Of a stretch of DNA of 64,000 nt, positions 16,047-25,339 are shown in pieces. The notes beneath the pieces were generated by a model. It searched no databases. It was not told the origin of the DNA and worked only from the letters and a program-made list of their open reading frames with translations. The stretch is from Salinisphaera hydrothermalis. GTDB taxonomy: Bacteria > Pseudomonadota > Gammaproteobacteria > Nevskiales > Salinisphaeraceae. The translations under genes were made by a program, and so were the position numbers. How positions within the stretch are numbered: the first letter of the stretch is position 1; the number at the start of each line of letters is the position of its first letter. The stretch lies in the NCBI RefSeq assembly GCF_040361195.1, contig NZ_APNE01000006.1, one strand, 5' to 3'.

Positions 16047-19000
16047 TCAACATGCCTTCAACTGTGCATCTAGGCGTTTGGCCGACACCTTGATCGCCGT
16101 GCCGAGCTGCTGGGCGAACACTTGCACGCGGAACTCCTCGACCATCCAGCGCAGCAGCTCGAGTTCGGCCGACCACGCGCCGCGGCGCATGGCTTTGCCA
16201 GCCTTGTCCTTGTAGGCCTGCCAGTACGGCGCGATGTCACGCATCCGTGCCTTGTCGGCAGCCGCGCCATCGGCGGCGAGCTTGTCGAGTCGGGCATCGA
16301 CAGCCTTGAGATAGCGCGCCAGGTCGCGCGCCCGGGCGATCGGATCGTCGGCCGCACTTACGAAGCCAACGTGCACGAGATGCGCCAACTGATCGTTGAT
16401 GTCCTCGACCGAGGCCACCCAGTCGAGCCCGATGTTCTTGGACAACCGCTTGCGGACACGGCCCAGGGCATCCAGCGCCGGCTGCAGCGCGTCCCAGAGC
16501 GCCACCGCATCGGCCATGATGTGCGCCCGCACGGCTTCGACAGCGGCATCGAAGTCGTCCTTCGTGGTCGGCGTTTCACCGATCCGGCCATGGATGAGCG
16601 CGGTCAGCAGATCGGCCACCAGCACCGCTTCGTTGTCGCCCTCGATGAGCGCCACGAGATCGGGATCCACGCCCGCCGTCTCCGGCGGCGTGGCGAACTG
16701 GCCGACCGCATAGCGCTTGAGATGCGGCAGATCGCGTTTGACCAGGCGCATCGGCCGGGTTGCCGCCAGGCGGATGAGCCGGATCACGCCGCGGCGATGG
16801 GCGCGCGCGGCTTGTTCGGCATCATCCAGCAGTTCCAGATCGACATGATCGACCCGGTCAATCAGCGCCGGCCAGGCCTCGATGCGCACACCGGCATGTT
16901 CGAGCGTGACCGCGCGATCGAGCGCGACGTCATCCGGCCATTCGGTGAGCCCTTCGCGGCGCATGCCGTGATCGGCCGACTGCGACACCGCGGCCCGCGC
17001 GCGTTCACCGAGTTCGTCCCGCAGTTTCGTCAGGTCCCGGCCGGTGGCGAGCGCCTGACCGTCATCGTCCACGATCTCGAAGCGCATGCGCAGATGATCG
17101 CTCGGCTCGAAGCCTTCCCAGGCGTCGTCAGGAATCTCCAGCCCGATCATCTCGTAAATCGCCCGGCGCAGTGCCGTTTCCGGGTCGCCTGTCCCGAACT
17201 CTACGCGCTCGGCCGCGGCCCGGGCGAAATCCGGCACCGGCACCACGCGCTTGCGCAGCGTCTTGGGCAAGGCTTTCAGATATTCCCGGAATTTCTCCTC
17301 GATCAGTCCGGGCACCAGCCAGTCGGCCCGCGCGCTATCCATCTGGTTGAGGGCCGCCAGCGGCACACGCGCGGTCACACCGTCCTCCGCCCGGCCCGGC
17401 TCGAAGGCGTAATCGAGCTTGACCGGCAAATCGCCGAGCGTCATTGATTCCGGATAGGCATTTTCCTCGAGCTCGACGCCGGCCGAGCGCAGCAGTTCGT
17501 CCTCGTCGAAGTGCAGCGCGTCGGCGTCGTTTTGCTTCAGCCATTTTTCCAGCGTCTTGCGATCGCAGACCGAGTCCGGCAGGCGAGCATCGTAGAACGC
17601 GGCCTGTGTGGTTTCGTCCACCAACAGATCGCGCCGTCGAAAACGCGCCTCGCGATCCTGGATTTCCTCGACCACGGCCTGGTTATAGGCCAGAAACTCG
17701 GGTAGTCGCCCGCGCCGATCCGTCACCGCGAAAGCAACCAGCCCGTCGCGGATGAAGATCTCGCGCGCCAGCGTCGGGTCGATGCGGCCGAAATCCACCT
17801 TGCGGCCGTCCGACAGCGTCAACCCGAACAGCTTTACGCGCTCGCGGGCCGCCACCTGCCCACGACGCTTTTCCCAGTGCGGATCGTAGCGCTCGCGCGT
17901 CACCAGATGGCCCGCGGCCGCTTCGATCCATTTCGGATCGACGCCCGCGACCGTATGCGCGAACAATGCGCTGGTCTCGATCAACTCCCCGGCCACGATC
18001 CACTTCGGCGGTCGCTTGGCCAGCCCCGATCCGGGGAAAATCCGAAACTTGCGCCCGCGTGCTCCCAGATATTCGGCGCCGCGTCGGCGCGGCTTGCCGC
18101 CGGTCTTGCCCCGGCTCTGCCCCTCACCGTCGGCGGGTTCGTCCAGCTGGCCGATATGATCGAGCAGCCCCGGCAACAACGCCTGATGCAAGGCTACCGG
18201 ATCGATTTCGGCCAACCGTCCGCGCGCCGGATCGCCCGAGAGTCCCAGATCGTGGCCGATCCGGCGCAGCTGGCGCGCCAGATCTTCCCATTCACGCATG
18301 CGCATGAAGTTCACGAAGCGGTTCTTGCACCAGGCGCGCAGTTTGTTGCCCGACAGCTCGCGGCGGGCTTCGACGAAGCCGTCCCAGAGCTTGAGCAGGC
18401 TGATGAAGTCGGAGCGGCTGTCGGCGAACGGTTTTTGTGCCTCGTCGGCCGCCTCGCGCAACCCGGCCGGGCGCTCGCGCGGGTCCTGGATGGTCAGGCC
18501 CGCGGCGAGCACGCGCATGGCGGCCGGCACGCCGAACTGGTGCCCGGCGATCAGCATGCGCCCGATGCGCGGGTCGAGCGGCAGGCGGGCCAGCTGGCGG
18601 CCGAGTTTCGTGATCCGGCCATCCGCCAGCGCTTCCAGCTGGGCCAGCAGATTGCGGCCATCGTTGATGTAACGTCGCTCCGGCGGATCGATGAACGGAA
18701 ATTCCTCGATCGCGCCGAGTTTCAAATCGGCCATCGTCAGCAGGACGTTGGCGAGATTGGTCCGCCGGATCTCCGGATCGGTGAAGTCCGGCCGGGCTTC
18801 GTAATCGGCCTCGTCGAACAGCCGGACACAGATACCGGGCGCGATACGCCCGCAGCGGCCGGCGCGCTGGTTGCAACTCGCCTTGGACACCGGCTCGATC
18901 GGCAGCCGTTGAACCTTGGCCGCAGTGGAATAGCGGCTGATGCGCGCCAGCCCCGTATCCACCACATAGCGAATGCCGGGCACCGTGAGCGAGGTCTCGG

Positions 19001-20030
19001 CGACGTTGGTCGACAGCACCACGCGCCGGCCGTTGGACGGCGAGAAGATCCGGTTTTGCGCCGAGCGCGTCAGCCGTGCATATAACGGCACGATCTCTGG
19101 CCTATATTTTTCGCCGGCCAGCGCCTTCGACAGATGCCGCTCCACGTCGCGGATATCACGCTCGCCGGGCAGAAACACGAGAATATCGCCTGGCCCCTCG
19201 CGCCAGAGCTCGCGGACCGCGTCCTCGACCGCCTCCGGCTGATCGAGCGCGCGTTCGGATTCGGGTTCCACCGGCGGCCGATAGCGCACCTCCACCGGAT
19301 AACCGCGCCCTTCCACATTGATGATCGGCGCGTCGTCGAAGAATTCGGCGAAGCGCTCTGGGTCAATCGTGGCCGAGGTGACGATCACTTTCAGATCCGG
19401 GCGTTTGGCCAGAATCCGCTTCAGATAGCCGAGCAGGAAATCGACGTTGAGCGTGCGCTCGTGGGCCTCGTCGATGATGATGGCTTCGTACTGGTTGAGA
19501 AACCGGTCGCGTGCGGTTTCGGCCAGCAGAATGCCGTCGGTCATGAGTTTGACCTGGGCGGCATCCGAGAGCTTGTTTTCGAACCGCGTCTGGAAACCCA
19601 CTAACCCGCCAAACTCGGTGCCGGTCTCCTCGGCTACGCGCTGTCCCACGCTGCGGGCCGCCAATCGCCGCGGCTGAGTATGCCCGATCAGCCCGCGCGC
19701 GCCGATGCCCGCCTGCATGAGAATCTTGGGTAGCTGGGTCGTCTTGCCGGAACCGGTTTCGCCGCAGACGATTACCACTTGATTCGCCTCGATCGCGTCG
19801 CGGATTTCGTCCGCCCGGCCGGTCACCGGCAACCCCTCGGCAAGCTCGATCGACGGGCGCGCGGCGACGCGGCGTTCGGTGGCCGCCGCGCTGGCCGCAA
19901 TACGCTGCTCGACGCCGGTGCGCTCTTCCGATTGGCGCGCCTTATGCCATTGCCGGGTCAGGCGGTAGCGGTCGCGGGTCTGTACCTGTGCGAGCAGGTC
20001 TTCAATCGATGCCTGGGTATCAGTGGACAA
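16047..20030 (-). CDS. hrpA: ATP-dependent RNA helicase HrpA (DEAH box)
   Basis: The helicase core shows motif I GETGSGKTT (about residues 90-98), motif II DEAH in IIIDEAHERTLN, motif III SATID and motif VI QRAGRCGR. The ratchet-like domain and the large C-terminal DUF3418 region of HrpA follow. HrpA unwinds RNA and helps rescue stalled translation and process mRNA. I start at a TTG (20030) with AGGAA upstream because residues from there (ASIEDLLAQVQTRDRYRL) match the usual N-terminus. This gives 1327 residues, close to E. coli HrpA. An ATG at 20201 would add 57 unlikely residues. It is transcribed away from the thioesterase gene. Confidence 0.93.
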   Translation of the reverse strand: MSTDTQASIEDLLAQVQTRDRYRLTRQWHKARQSEERTGVEQRIAASAAATERRVAARPSIELAEGLPVTGRADEIRDAIEANQVVIVCGETGSGKTTQLPKILMQAGIGARGLIGHTQPRRLAARSVGQRVAEETGTEFGGLVGFQTRFENKLSDAAQVKLMTDGILLAETARDRFLNQYEAIIIDEAHERTLNVDFLLGYLKRILAKRPDLKVIVTSATIDPERFAEFFDDAPIINVEGRGYPVEVRYRPPVEPESERALDQPEAVEDAVRELWREGPGDILVFLPGERDIRDVERHLSKALAGEKYRPEIVPLYARLTRSAQNRIFSPSNGRRVVLSTNVAETSLTVPGIRYVVDTGLARISRYSTAAKVQRLPIEPVSKASCNQRAGRCGRIAPGICVRLFDEADYEARPDFTDPEIRRTNLANVLLTMADLKLGAIEEFPFIDPPERRYINDGRNLLAQLEALADGRITKLGRQLARLPLDPRIGRMLIAGHQFGVPAAMRVLAAGLTIQDPRERPAGLREAADEAQKPFADSRSDFISLLKLWDGFVEARRELSGNKLRAWCKNRFVNFMRMREWEDLARQLRRIGHDLGLSGDPARGRLAEIDPVALHQALLPGLLDHIGQLDEPADGEGQSRGKTGGKPRRRGAEYLGARGRKFRIFPGSGLAKRPPKWIVAGELIETSALFAHTVAGVDPKWIEAAAGHLVTRERYDPHWEKRRGQVAARERVKLFGLTLSDGRKVDFGRIDPTLAREIFIRDGLVAFAVTDRRGRLPEFLAYNQAVVEEIQDREARFRRRDLLVDETTQAAFYDARLPDSVCDRKTLEKWLKQNDADALHFDEDELLRSAGVELEENAYPESMTLGDLPVKLDYAFEPGRAEDGVTARVPLAALNQMDSARADWLVPGLIEEKFREYLKALPKTLRKRVVPVPDFARAAAERVEFGTGDPETALRRAIYEMIGLEIPDDAWEGFEPSDHLRMRFEIVDDDGQALATGRDLTKLRDELGERARAAVSQSADHGMRREGLTEWPDDVALDRAVTLEHAGVRIEAWPALIDRVDHVDLELLDDAEQAARAHRRGVIRLIRLAATRPMRLVKRDLPHLKRYAVGQFATPPETAGVDPDLVALIEGDNEAVLVADLLTALIHGRIGETPTTKDDFDAAVEAVRAHIMADAVALWDALQPALDALGRVRKRLSKNIGLDWVASVEDINDQLAHLVHVGFVSAADDPIARARDLARYLKAVDARLDKLAADGAAADKARMRDIAPYWQAYKDKAGKAMRRGAWSAELELLRWMVEEFRVQVFAQQLGTAIKVSAKRLDAQLKAC

Positions 20031-20244
20031 CAGCGAGTTCCTGGAACCTGTTTGAAGTGTCGTGCGAGATCCGGCCGATCGCGCTATGGCGGTCGGCCCC
20101 AGGGCATTGTCGCAAATTGCGCCCGCCGCAATGGCCCGAGGCACCACACGCAGGCCGTCAGATCGCGCGTGGCCACGAACGTCCGATTTCCCCGGCTGCA
20201 TGGCGTGCTTTTAGAATAGCGACATCTTCAGTCGAGACAACGCC

Positions 20245-20658
20245 ATGAATTTTCATACCCGCAAATGGATCAAGCCGGAGGATCTGAATCCGAACGGCAC
20301 GTTGTTCGGGGGCAGCCTCCTGCGCTGGATCGACGAAGAAGCGGCGATTTACGCGATTATCCAGCTCGAGAATCCGCGCATCGTCACGAAGTACATCTCG
20401 GAAATCAATTTCGTATCGACCGCCGTACAGTCCGACATCATCGAGCTCGGCATCATGGCGACCAAGTTCGGGCGGACCTCGCTGACCATGTGCTGCACGG
20501 TGCGCAACAAGATCAGCCGCAAATCCATTCTTACGATCGACGAAATGGTGTTCGTTTCGGTCGACGAAAACGGGCGACCCAAACCCCACGGCAAGACCGA
20601 GATTCATTACGACGACAGTGATCGGCCTGATAGCGCCGGACCTACAGCGCATTCGTGA
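20245..20658 (+). CDS. Hotdog-fold acyl-CoA thioesterase, YciA-like
   Basis: The 137-residue protein shows the hotdog helix and catalytic loop NPNGTLFGGSLLRWIDEEAA (residues 15-34), with the strands ISEINFVSTAV and GRTSLTMCCTVRN typical of the YciA/BFIT acyl-CoA hydrolase group. These hexameric cytoplasmic enzymes release free fatty acids from acyl-CoA. The stop overlaps the GTG start of the amidase gene (GTGA), so the two genes are probably co-translated, although their functions are not obviously related. It diverges from hrpA. Confidence 0.85.
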   Translation: MNFHTRKWIKPEDLNPNGTLFGGSLLRWIDEEAAIYAIIQLENPRIVTKYISEINFVSTAVQSDIIELGIMATKFGRTSLTMCCTVRNKISRKSILTIDEMVFVSVDENGRPKPHGKTEIHYDDSDRPDSAGPTAHS

Positions 20659-21512
20659 AACGTCGCTCCGGCGTTATCCTGCGCCGCGCAGCCCTCGTCG
20701 GCGCGCTGGCCGGACTGGCCGCCCTTGCCGGCTGCGGCCCGCCGCCTACTCTGGTGAAACGCCACGGCTACTGGGCCGATCAGAGCGTGCAGGCCACGGC
20801 CTACAACCATCGTGTCCGGTTTCTCGTGCTGCATTACACCAGCGATCATGCTGATCGGGCGCTGCGCGTACTCACCGGGCCACGCGTCAGCGTTCATTAC
20901 CTGGTGGGCCCGGATCCAGCCACGCGAGATGGCCAACCGATCGTGCGACAACTACTGCCCGAAAGACTGCGCGCCTGGCATGCCGGCGTGAGCAGCTGGG
21001 CCGGACGTCACCATATCAACGACAGCTCGATCGGCATCGAGATCGTCAATCTCGGCCCGATCAACGCGCCCGGCACGCCGCGCCGCTGGCAGCCGTACGG
21101 CGATGCCCAGATCCGGGCCGTCATTGCGCTGGCCCGCGATATCGTCACCCGCTATGACATCAAACCGGCCAACGTGGTCGGCCACTCGGATATCGCGCCC
21201 GGCCGCAAGATCGACCCGGGGCCAGCTTTTCCCTGGCATCGACTCTACGAAGCCGGCATCGGCGCCTGGCCCAACCCGCAGCGCGTCGCGTATTACCGCG
21301 CCCAATTCATCCAGCAGAAGCCGGATGTCGGCGCGATCCAGCGCAAGCTCGCCGACTATGGCTATAACCTGCCGGTGACCGGGCAGATGGACGCCCGTAC
21401 GCACACCGTACTCCGAGCCTTCCAGATGCACTTCCGGCCCACGACGGTCGACGGCGTCGCCGATGACGACACGCTCGCCCGCCTCTGGGCGCTCGATGAG
21501 CGCTATCGATAA
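20655..21512 (+). CDS. amiD: N-acetylmuramoyl-L-alanine amidase lipoprotein, AmiD-like
   Basis: A lipoprotein signal ends in LAALAGC (about residue 27). The Amidase_2 domain follows, with zinc-site motifs VLHYTSD (H at about residue 60) and VVGHSDIAPGRKIDPGP. A C-terminal peptidoglycan-binding domain spans about residues 225-280 (AIQRKLADYGYNLPVTGQ). AmiD cuts the amide bond between muramic acid and the peptide stem and is anchored in the outer membrane facing the periplasm. The GTG start overlaps the thioesterase stop. A strong terminator lies immediately after the gene. Confidence 0.9.
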   Translation: MKRRSGVILRRAALVGALAGLAALAGCGPPPTLVKRHGYWADQSVQATAYNHRVRFLVLHYTSDHADRALRVLTGPRVSVHYLVGPDPATRDGQPIVRQLLPERLRAWHAGVSSWAGRHHINDSSIGIEIVNLGPINAPGTPRRWQPYGDAQIRAVIALARDIVTRYDIKPANVVGHSDIAPGRKIDPGPAFPWHRLYEAGIGAWPNPQRVAYYRAQFIQQKPDVGAIQRKLADYGYNLPVTGQMDARTHTVLRAFQMHFRPTTVDGVADDDTLARLWALDERYR

Positions 21513-21542
21513 AAAACGCCCGTGCCGATGAGCACGGGCGTT
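21511..21542. terminator. Terminator after amiD
   Basis: AACGCCCGTGC (21515-21525) pairs perfectly with GCACGGGCGTT (21532-21542), an 11-bp stem. A-rich sequence precedes it and TTGTCT follows, so it can work in both directions between the convergent genes. Confidence 0.75.
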
Positions 21543-21570
21543 GTCTCGTCGTCGTTCGTACGATCGGCGC

Positions 21571-22377
21571 CTACATCGGCGGCACGGTGCCGTTCTTGCC
21601 AACGATCACGCGGCCGGCAGTGACCGGGCCGTTCGTTTTCGGGCCGGCGACGAACACGTGGGCGCCGGTCTTGATATCGGCACGGCTGCCCGGCTGGACC
21701 TTGACCGTCGGCACATCGCTGGGCACCACGATGGTTTTGCTGCCCTTGCCGTAATTCACCTGTAGCGTGATGCTGCCGCGGCTGGTGGACTGGTTCATGA
21801 CCGTACCGTTGGTCATGCTCGACCCCGAACTCATCGAGCCGCCGGACTTCGCCGTCACGCTACCATTGGTCATGCTGGAACCGCCCGACATCGAACCATC
21901 GGACTTGGCGGTAACCGTGCCGTTGGTCATGCTCGAGCCAGCGGTCATGGAACCGCCACCGTTGGCGGTCTGGCTCGCGGAATGGCCGCCCTGAGCCATC
22001 GAGGGCGACAGGTCCCAGCCGTAATCGCCCAGGCCGGTGCCCTTCATCGACGCCGGGAAGATGACCATTTCCAGTGCCTGATTCTGGCCGTCGCGCTTGA
22101 CGTTGGCCGTGCCGATGAACGTGCCCTTCTCGATGCTCGACAGATCGCCCGGCGTGACCGCCGCGATCTTGGTTTCGGAGGACAGCACGATCCGACGCTT
22201 GGTGTCGTCGTTCGTGATCATGGTGAAGCCATTTTTGTTCACGGCCGTGATCTTGCCACGCAGATGCACCGTGGCATCGGCCGCCATCGCTGGCAGGGCA
22301 ACGACGGCGCCGGCCAGCGCCAGCGCGCAGGTGACGGCAACGCGGGTGCGGGTTGTGTTTGTAATCCCGTGTTTCAT
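21571..22377 (-). CDS. Exported protein with serine/threonine-rich tandem repeats, possibly DUF5666-like
   Basis: I start at the ATG at 22377, which has GAGG upstream and begins a Sec signal of about 32 residues ending PAMAAD. Residues 36-110 form a beta-rich domain (VHLRGKITAVNKNGFTMIT) that resembles DUF5666/OB-like modules. Residues 142-198 are three 19-residue repeats based on GSMxxGSSMTNGTVTAKS. A second beta-rich segment (residues 200-268) follows, so the repeats look like a linker joining two similar domains. The protein is probably periplasmic or secreted; its function is unknown. It has its own promoter region and convergent neighbours on the right end. Confidence 0.72.
   Translation of the reverse strand: MKHGITNTTRTRVAVTCALALAGAVVALPAMAADATVHLRGKITAVNKNGFTMITNDDTKRRIVLSSETKIAAVTPGDLSSIEKGTFIGTANVKRDGQNQALEMVIFPASMKGTGLGDYGWDLSPSMAQGGHSASQTANGGGSMTAGSSMTNGTVTAKSDGSMSGGSSMTNGSVTAKSGGSMSSGSSMTNGTVMNQSTSRGSITLQVNYGKGSKTIVVPSDVPTVKVQPGSRADIKTGAHVFVAGPKTNGPVTAGRVIVGKNGTVPPM
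21784..21954 (-). repeat. Three tandem 57-bp coding repeats
   Basis: Three in-frame 57-bp units encode residues 142-160, 161-179 and 180-198 of the exported protein. Each has the form GSMxxGSSMTNGxVxxxSx, and the DNA is strongly conserved between units. Such arrays change copy number by slippage or recombination. Confidence 0.85.
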
Positions 22378-22459
22378 TATTATGCGCCTCGCTATTAAGT
22401 TGTGCACAAGCAACATATCAGAATGCGATGGCATTCGTGCGAATAGCCGAGACTCCAGC

Positions 22460-23605
22460 TTACTTCAATTCGATGGTCGCGAGCTCGAGCGCCAGTTGTC
22501 GCGACTGTTCGCTCAGGCGCTGGGCCAGCCAGTACGATCCCTGCATGTCGTAGGCCAGTCGGGCATCGGGATTCGGCCCCGGCGTGCGGCCGACCTCATG
22601 ACGCGCAAGTGCGTGCAGTTTGCGTGTGTCGCCCGAACGCAGCGCTCGCGCGCTGGCCAGCAGCATTCGCCGCATGGCCGAGCGGCGGGCGGTAAGAAGC
22701 TCGTGCGTCGCGCCCCATTGCGGGCTGCCTTCGCGCTGGGTCGCCGCCGTGGCCAGCATTTCCAGGCCGCTCAGAATCGACCGATGCAAACGCTGGATTT
22801 CCTCCAGTCGCTCGGCCGGCACACCGAGTTCCTTCGACACCGGATCAATCAGCGAGCGCAGCGCGACGAGCCGGCGCGAGAGTTTCGCGAAAATACTGAC
22901 CTGTTCCCGCGCGCTCATCGCGGAGCCGATCATCAACCGCGGATACAACCGGGCGCATTCACGAAGGTTCTCGGCCAGGCGGAAACGCCAGTCGTAGGTC
23001 GCATACAAGGGAAAGGCAAACGAGAACAGCAGCGCCACCAGCGTGCCGATGCCGACGTTGGCCGCACGCCACAGGCCGATATCGAGCGCGTTGTCGCCGT
23101 GGCCACCGACGATCACCAGCGTAATGCCGGTCAACAAGGCAATATAGCCGGCCTTGCCGACCGCGTAATACGCACAGATGCCGGCCAGGATCGAAGTCAG
23201 CGCATAGGTCAGCGCGGTGAGGCCCAGCACGCTGTGCTGAGCGATAAGACACAGCCCGAGCACGGCACCGATACCGGTCGCCACGCCGCGTTCGAATGCT
23301 TTCTTTCGGATATTGCCGTGGTGCTGCAGCCCACCGATCACCACCAGCAACGTGATCGACGCCCAGAACCCGTAAGGCACACCGAGCCCGGTGGTCAGCC
23401 CGATCGAGGCGCCCATGGCGACCGCCACGCGCAACGCATGCAGATAACGAGCGTTGCGATAGCGGAAATATGGCGAGCGCGCCAGATGCCCGAAATACCC
23501 CAGCCAGCTGCGATGGCCGAGACGGCGTGTCAGCCGGTTGTGTCGACGCCGCGCGAAGCGCCGCCGCCGGCGCTTTTCAAGAAACGGAAGGCGCCGCTCA
23601 GCCAC
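22460..23605 (-). CDS. FUSC family membrane protein
   Basis: After a very basic N-terminus (RRRRRFARRRHNR), residues about 58-210 form six membrane segments including GVPYGFWASITLLVVIGG, the FUSC (fusaric acid resistance-like) signature. The rest is a long helical cytoplasmic domain. Related proteins include AaeB and YccS-type efflux components for aromatic acids, but many are uncharacterised. The GTG start overlaps the purK stop by eight bases, so it is transcribed as the last gene after purE and purK. No membrane-fusion partner is present, so an efflux role is uncertain. Confidence 0.8.
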   Translation of the reverse strand: MAERRLPFLEKRRRRRFARRRHNRLTRRLGHRSWLGYFGHLARSPYFRYRNARYLHALRVAVAMGASIGLTTGLGVPYGFWASITLLVVIGGLQHHGNIRKKAFERGVATGIGAVLGLCLIAQHSVLGLTALTYALTSILAGICAYYAVGKAGYIALLTGITLVIVGGHGDNALDIGLWRAANVGIGTLVALLFSFAFPLYATYDWRFRLAENLRECARLYPRLMIGSAMSAREQVSIFAKLSRRLVALRSLIDPVSKELGVPAERLEEIQRLHRSILSGLEMLATAATQREGSPQWGATHELLTARRSAMRRMLLASARALRSGDTRKLHALARHEVGRTPGPNPDARLAYDMQGSYWLAQRLSEQSRQLALELATIELK

Positions 23606-24761
23606 CCGACCGCACGAGCCGGTCGCGAGCCGCCACCGCGCGGCGGGATGCGTCCTCGCGATCTTCGCCGAACACCGTCATGTGCCCCATCTTGCGGCCC
23701 GGGCGCGCGTCGCCCTTGCCGTAGAGATGCAGCTTGAGCGAGGGGTCGGCCAGCGCCGCCGTCCAGTCCGGCGCGCCGTTGTGCCAGAGATCGCCGAGCA
23801 GATTGACCATGGCCGAGGGCGCCAGCCGCGTGGTGTCGCCGAGCGGCATACCGCAAACGCTGCGCAGCTGCTGCTCGAACTGGCTGGTCACGCAGGCGTC
23901 GAAGGAAAAATGCCCCGAGTTGTGGGGCCGTGGCGCCAATTCATTGACGCGCAGCGTGCCGTCGTGGCCAAGAAAGAACTCGACACACAGTACGCCGACG
24001 ACGTCCAGCGCCTCGAGTACGCCACGAGCGATGCGGATGGCCTCGTCGGCCACGGCCGGATCGACGACGGCATCCGGAATCGAGACATCCAGAATATGAT
24101 CGCGATGGCGGTTCTCGACCACGCCGTAGTGCGCGAACGCGCCGTCGGCGCCGCGCGCCGCGATCACCGAAACTTCGCTTTCGAAATCCACGAATCCCTC
24201 GAGCACGGCCTCGCCCTGCCCGATCGCCGCCCAGGCCGTATCGGCCTCTTCCGGCGACTTGATCACGTACTGGCCCTTGCCGTCATAGCCAAAACCGGCC
24301 GTTTTCAGCACGCAGGGCGTGCCCAGGCGTTCGATGGCACCAGTCAGCGTTTCGCGGTCCGGCACGTGTTCAAAAGGCGCGGTTGGGAAACCGGCCTCGT
24401 GCAGAAAATCTTTCTCGCGCCGGCGATGCTGGGCGATATGGAGCACACGCCCGTCGGGCCGGACCGGTACATGCTCGGCCGCCGTGGCCGCGGCCTCGAA
24501 CGGCACGTTCTCGAACTCGAAGGTCACCACATCCACGCGCGAGGCGAATTCCGCGACCGCATCGAGATCCTGATAGTCGCCCACGGCCTCGCGGTCGGCG
24601 ACCTGCCCCATCGGGGTGTCATCGCCCGGAGAAAAGGTATGCACGCGGTAGCCCATGCGGCGCGCCGACAAGGCGAACATGCGGCCCAGCTGGCCACTGC
24701 CCAGAACCCCGATGGTCGAGCCCGGCAGGATGGTCGAACGAAAGCTCTTGGCCTGCGTCAT
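23598..24761 (-). CDS. purK: 5-(carboxyamino)imidazole ribonucleotide synthase
   Basis: The N-terminal ATP-grasp preATP fold has IGVLGSGQLGRMF (about residues 17-29). The ATP-binding block TAGFGYDGKGQYVI and the metal site VNELAPRPHNSGHFS are both intact. PurK uses ATP and bicarbonate to convert AIR to N5-CAIR in de novo purine synthesis. The 387-residue length is normal. The gene overlaps the end of purE by four bases (ATGA), the usual purEK arrangement, and its stop overlaps the FUSC gene. Confidence 0.95.
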   Translation of the reverse strand: MTQAKSFRSTILPGSTIGVLGSGQLGRMFALSARRMGYRVHTFSPGDDTPMGQVADREAVGDYQDLDAVAEFASRVDVVTFEFENVPFEAAATAAEHVPVRPDGRVLHIAQHRRREKDFLHEAGFPTAPFEHVPDRETLTGAIERLGTPCVLKTAGFGYDGKGQYVIKSPEEADTAWAAIGQGEAVLEGFVDFESEVSVIAARGADGAFAHYGVVENRHRDHILDVSIPDAVVDPAVADEAIRIARGVLEALDVVGVLCVEFFLGHDGTLRVNELAPRPHNSGHFSFDACVTSQFEQQLRSVCGMPLGDTTRLAPSAMVNLLGDLWHNGAPDWTAALADPSLKLHLYGKGDARPGRKMGHMTVFGEDREDASRRAVAARDRLVRSGG

Positions 24762-25249
24762 GACAATGTCTCGTTTTTTACCTTGTCCGCCTGCGCCGCG
24801 CGGAACTCGGCCAGCGCCCGGCGTAGCGGCTCGCGCGTGGTCGCGAGCTGAGCGACGGCGAATAGCGCGGCGTTCTTGGCCCCGGAATCGCCGATGGCAA
24901 AAGTAGCGGTGGGCACGCCGCCCGGCATCTGCACGATCGACAGCAACGAGTCGATGCCCTGTAGCGCACGGCTTTTCACCGGCACGCCGAGCACGGGCAC
25001 CAGCGTCTGGGCGGCCACCATGCCAGGCAGATGAGCGGCGCCACCGGCCCCCGCGATGATCACCTCCAGCCCACGTTCTTCGGCGGTGGTGGCGTATTCA
25101 CGCATCAGATCCGGCGTGCGATGGGCCGATACCACACGGCACTCGTGCGGAACCTGGAAACGCTCGAGCATCTCGTGCGCATGGCTCATGGTGTCCCAAT
25201 CGGACGTGCTGCCCATGATCACACCGACGAGCGGTTTGTCTTCGGCCAT
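24758..25249 (-). CDS. purE: N5-carboxyaminoimidazole ribonucleotide mutase
   Basis: Class I PurE motifs are clear: MGSTSDWDTM at residues 12-21, SAHRTPDLM around 41-49 and AGGAAHLPGMVA around 68-79. PurE moves the carboxyl group of N5-CAIR to C4, giving CAIR. It is an octameric cytoplasmic enzyme of 163 residues, as expected. It heads the purE-purK-FUSC unit, with a 90-base gap from the TPM gene upstream. Confidence 0.95.
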   Translation of the reverse strand: MAEDKPLVGVIMGSTSDWDTMSHAHEMLERFQVPHECRVVSAHRTPDLMREYATTAEERGLEVIIAGAGGAAHLPGMVAAQTLVPVLGVPVKSRALQGIDSLLSIVQMPGGVPTATFAIGDSGAKNAALFAVAQLATTREPLRRALAEFRAAQADKVKNETLS

Positions 25250-25339
25250 CGTGCCCCCTGCGGGTCGCAGAAAAGCGGTCTAGTTTACCAACAACCAGGC
25301 GGTGTGTTTCGCCCTACGACCAATGAGGGAACGCCGGCC

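Noticed and set aside
16122..19085. Two open frames of over 400 codons on the plus strand (16122-17447 and 17877-19085)
   Set aside because: Both lie antisense to hrpA, whose helicase motifs run continuously on the minus strand.
21784..21954. CRISPR-like repeat array
   Set aside because: The repeats are 57-bp in-frame coding units without unique spacers and sit inside a protein gene.
23538..24851. Long open frame on the plus strand (437 codons)
   Set aside because: It is antisense to purK and shows no domain.
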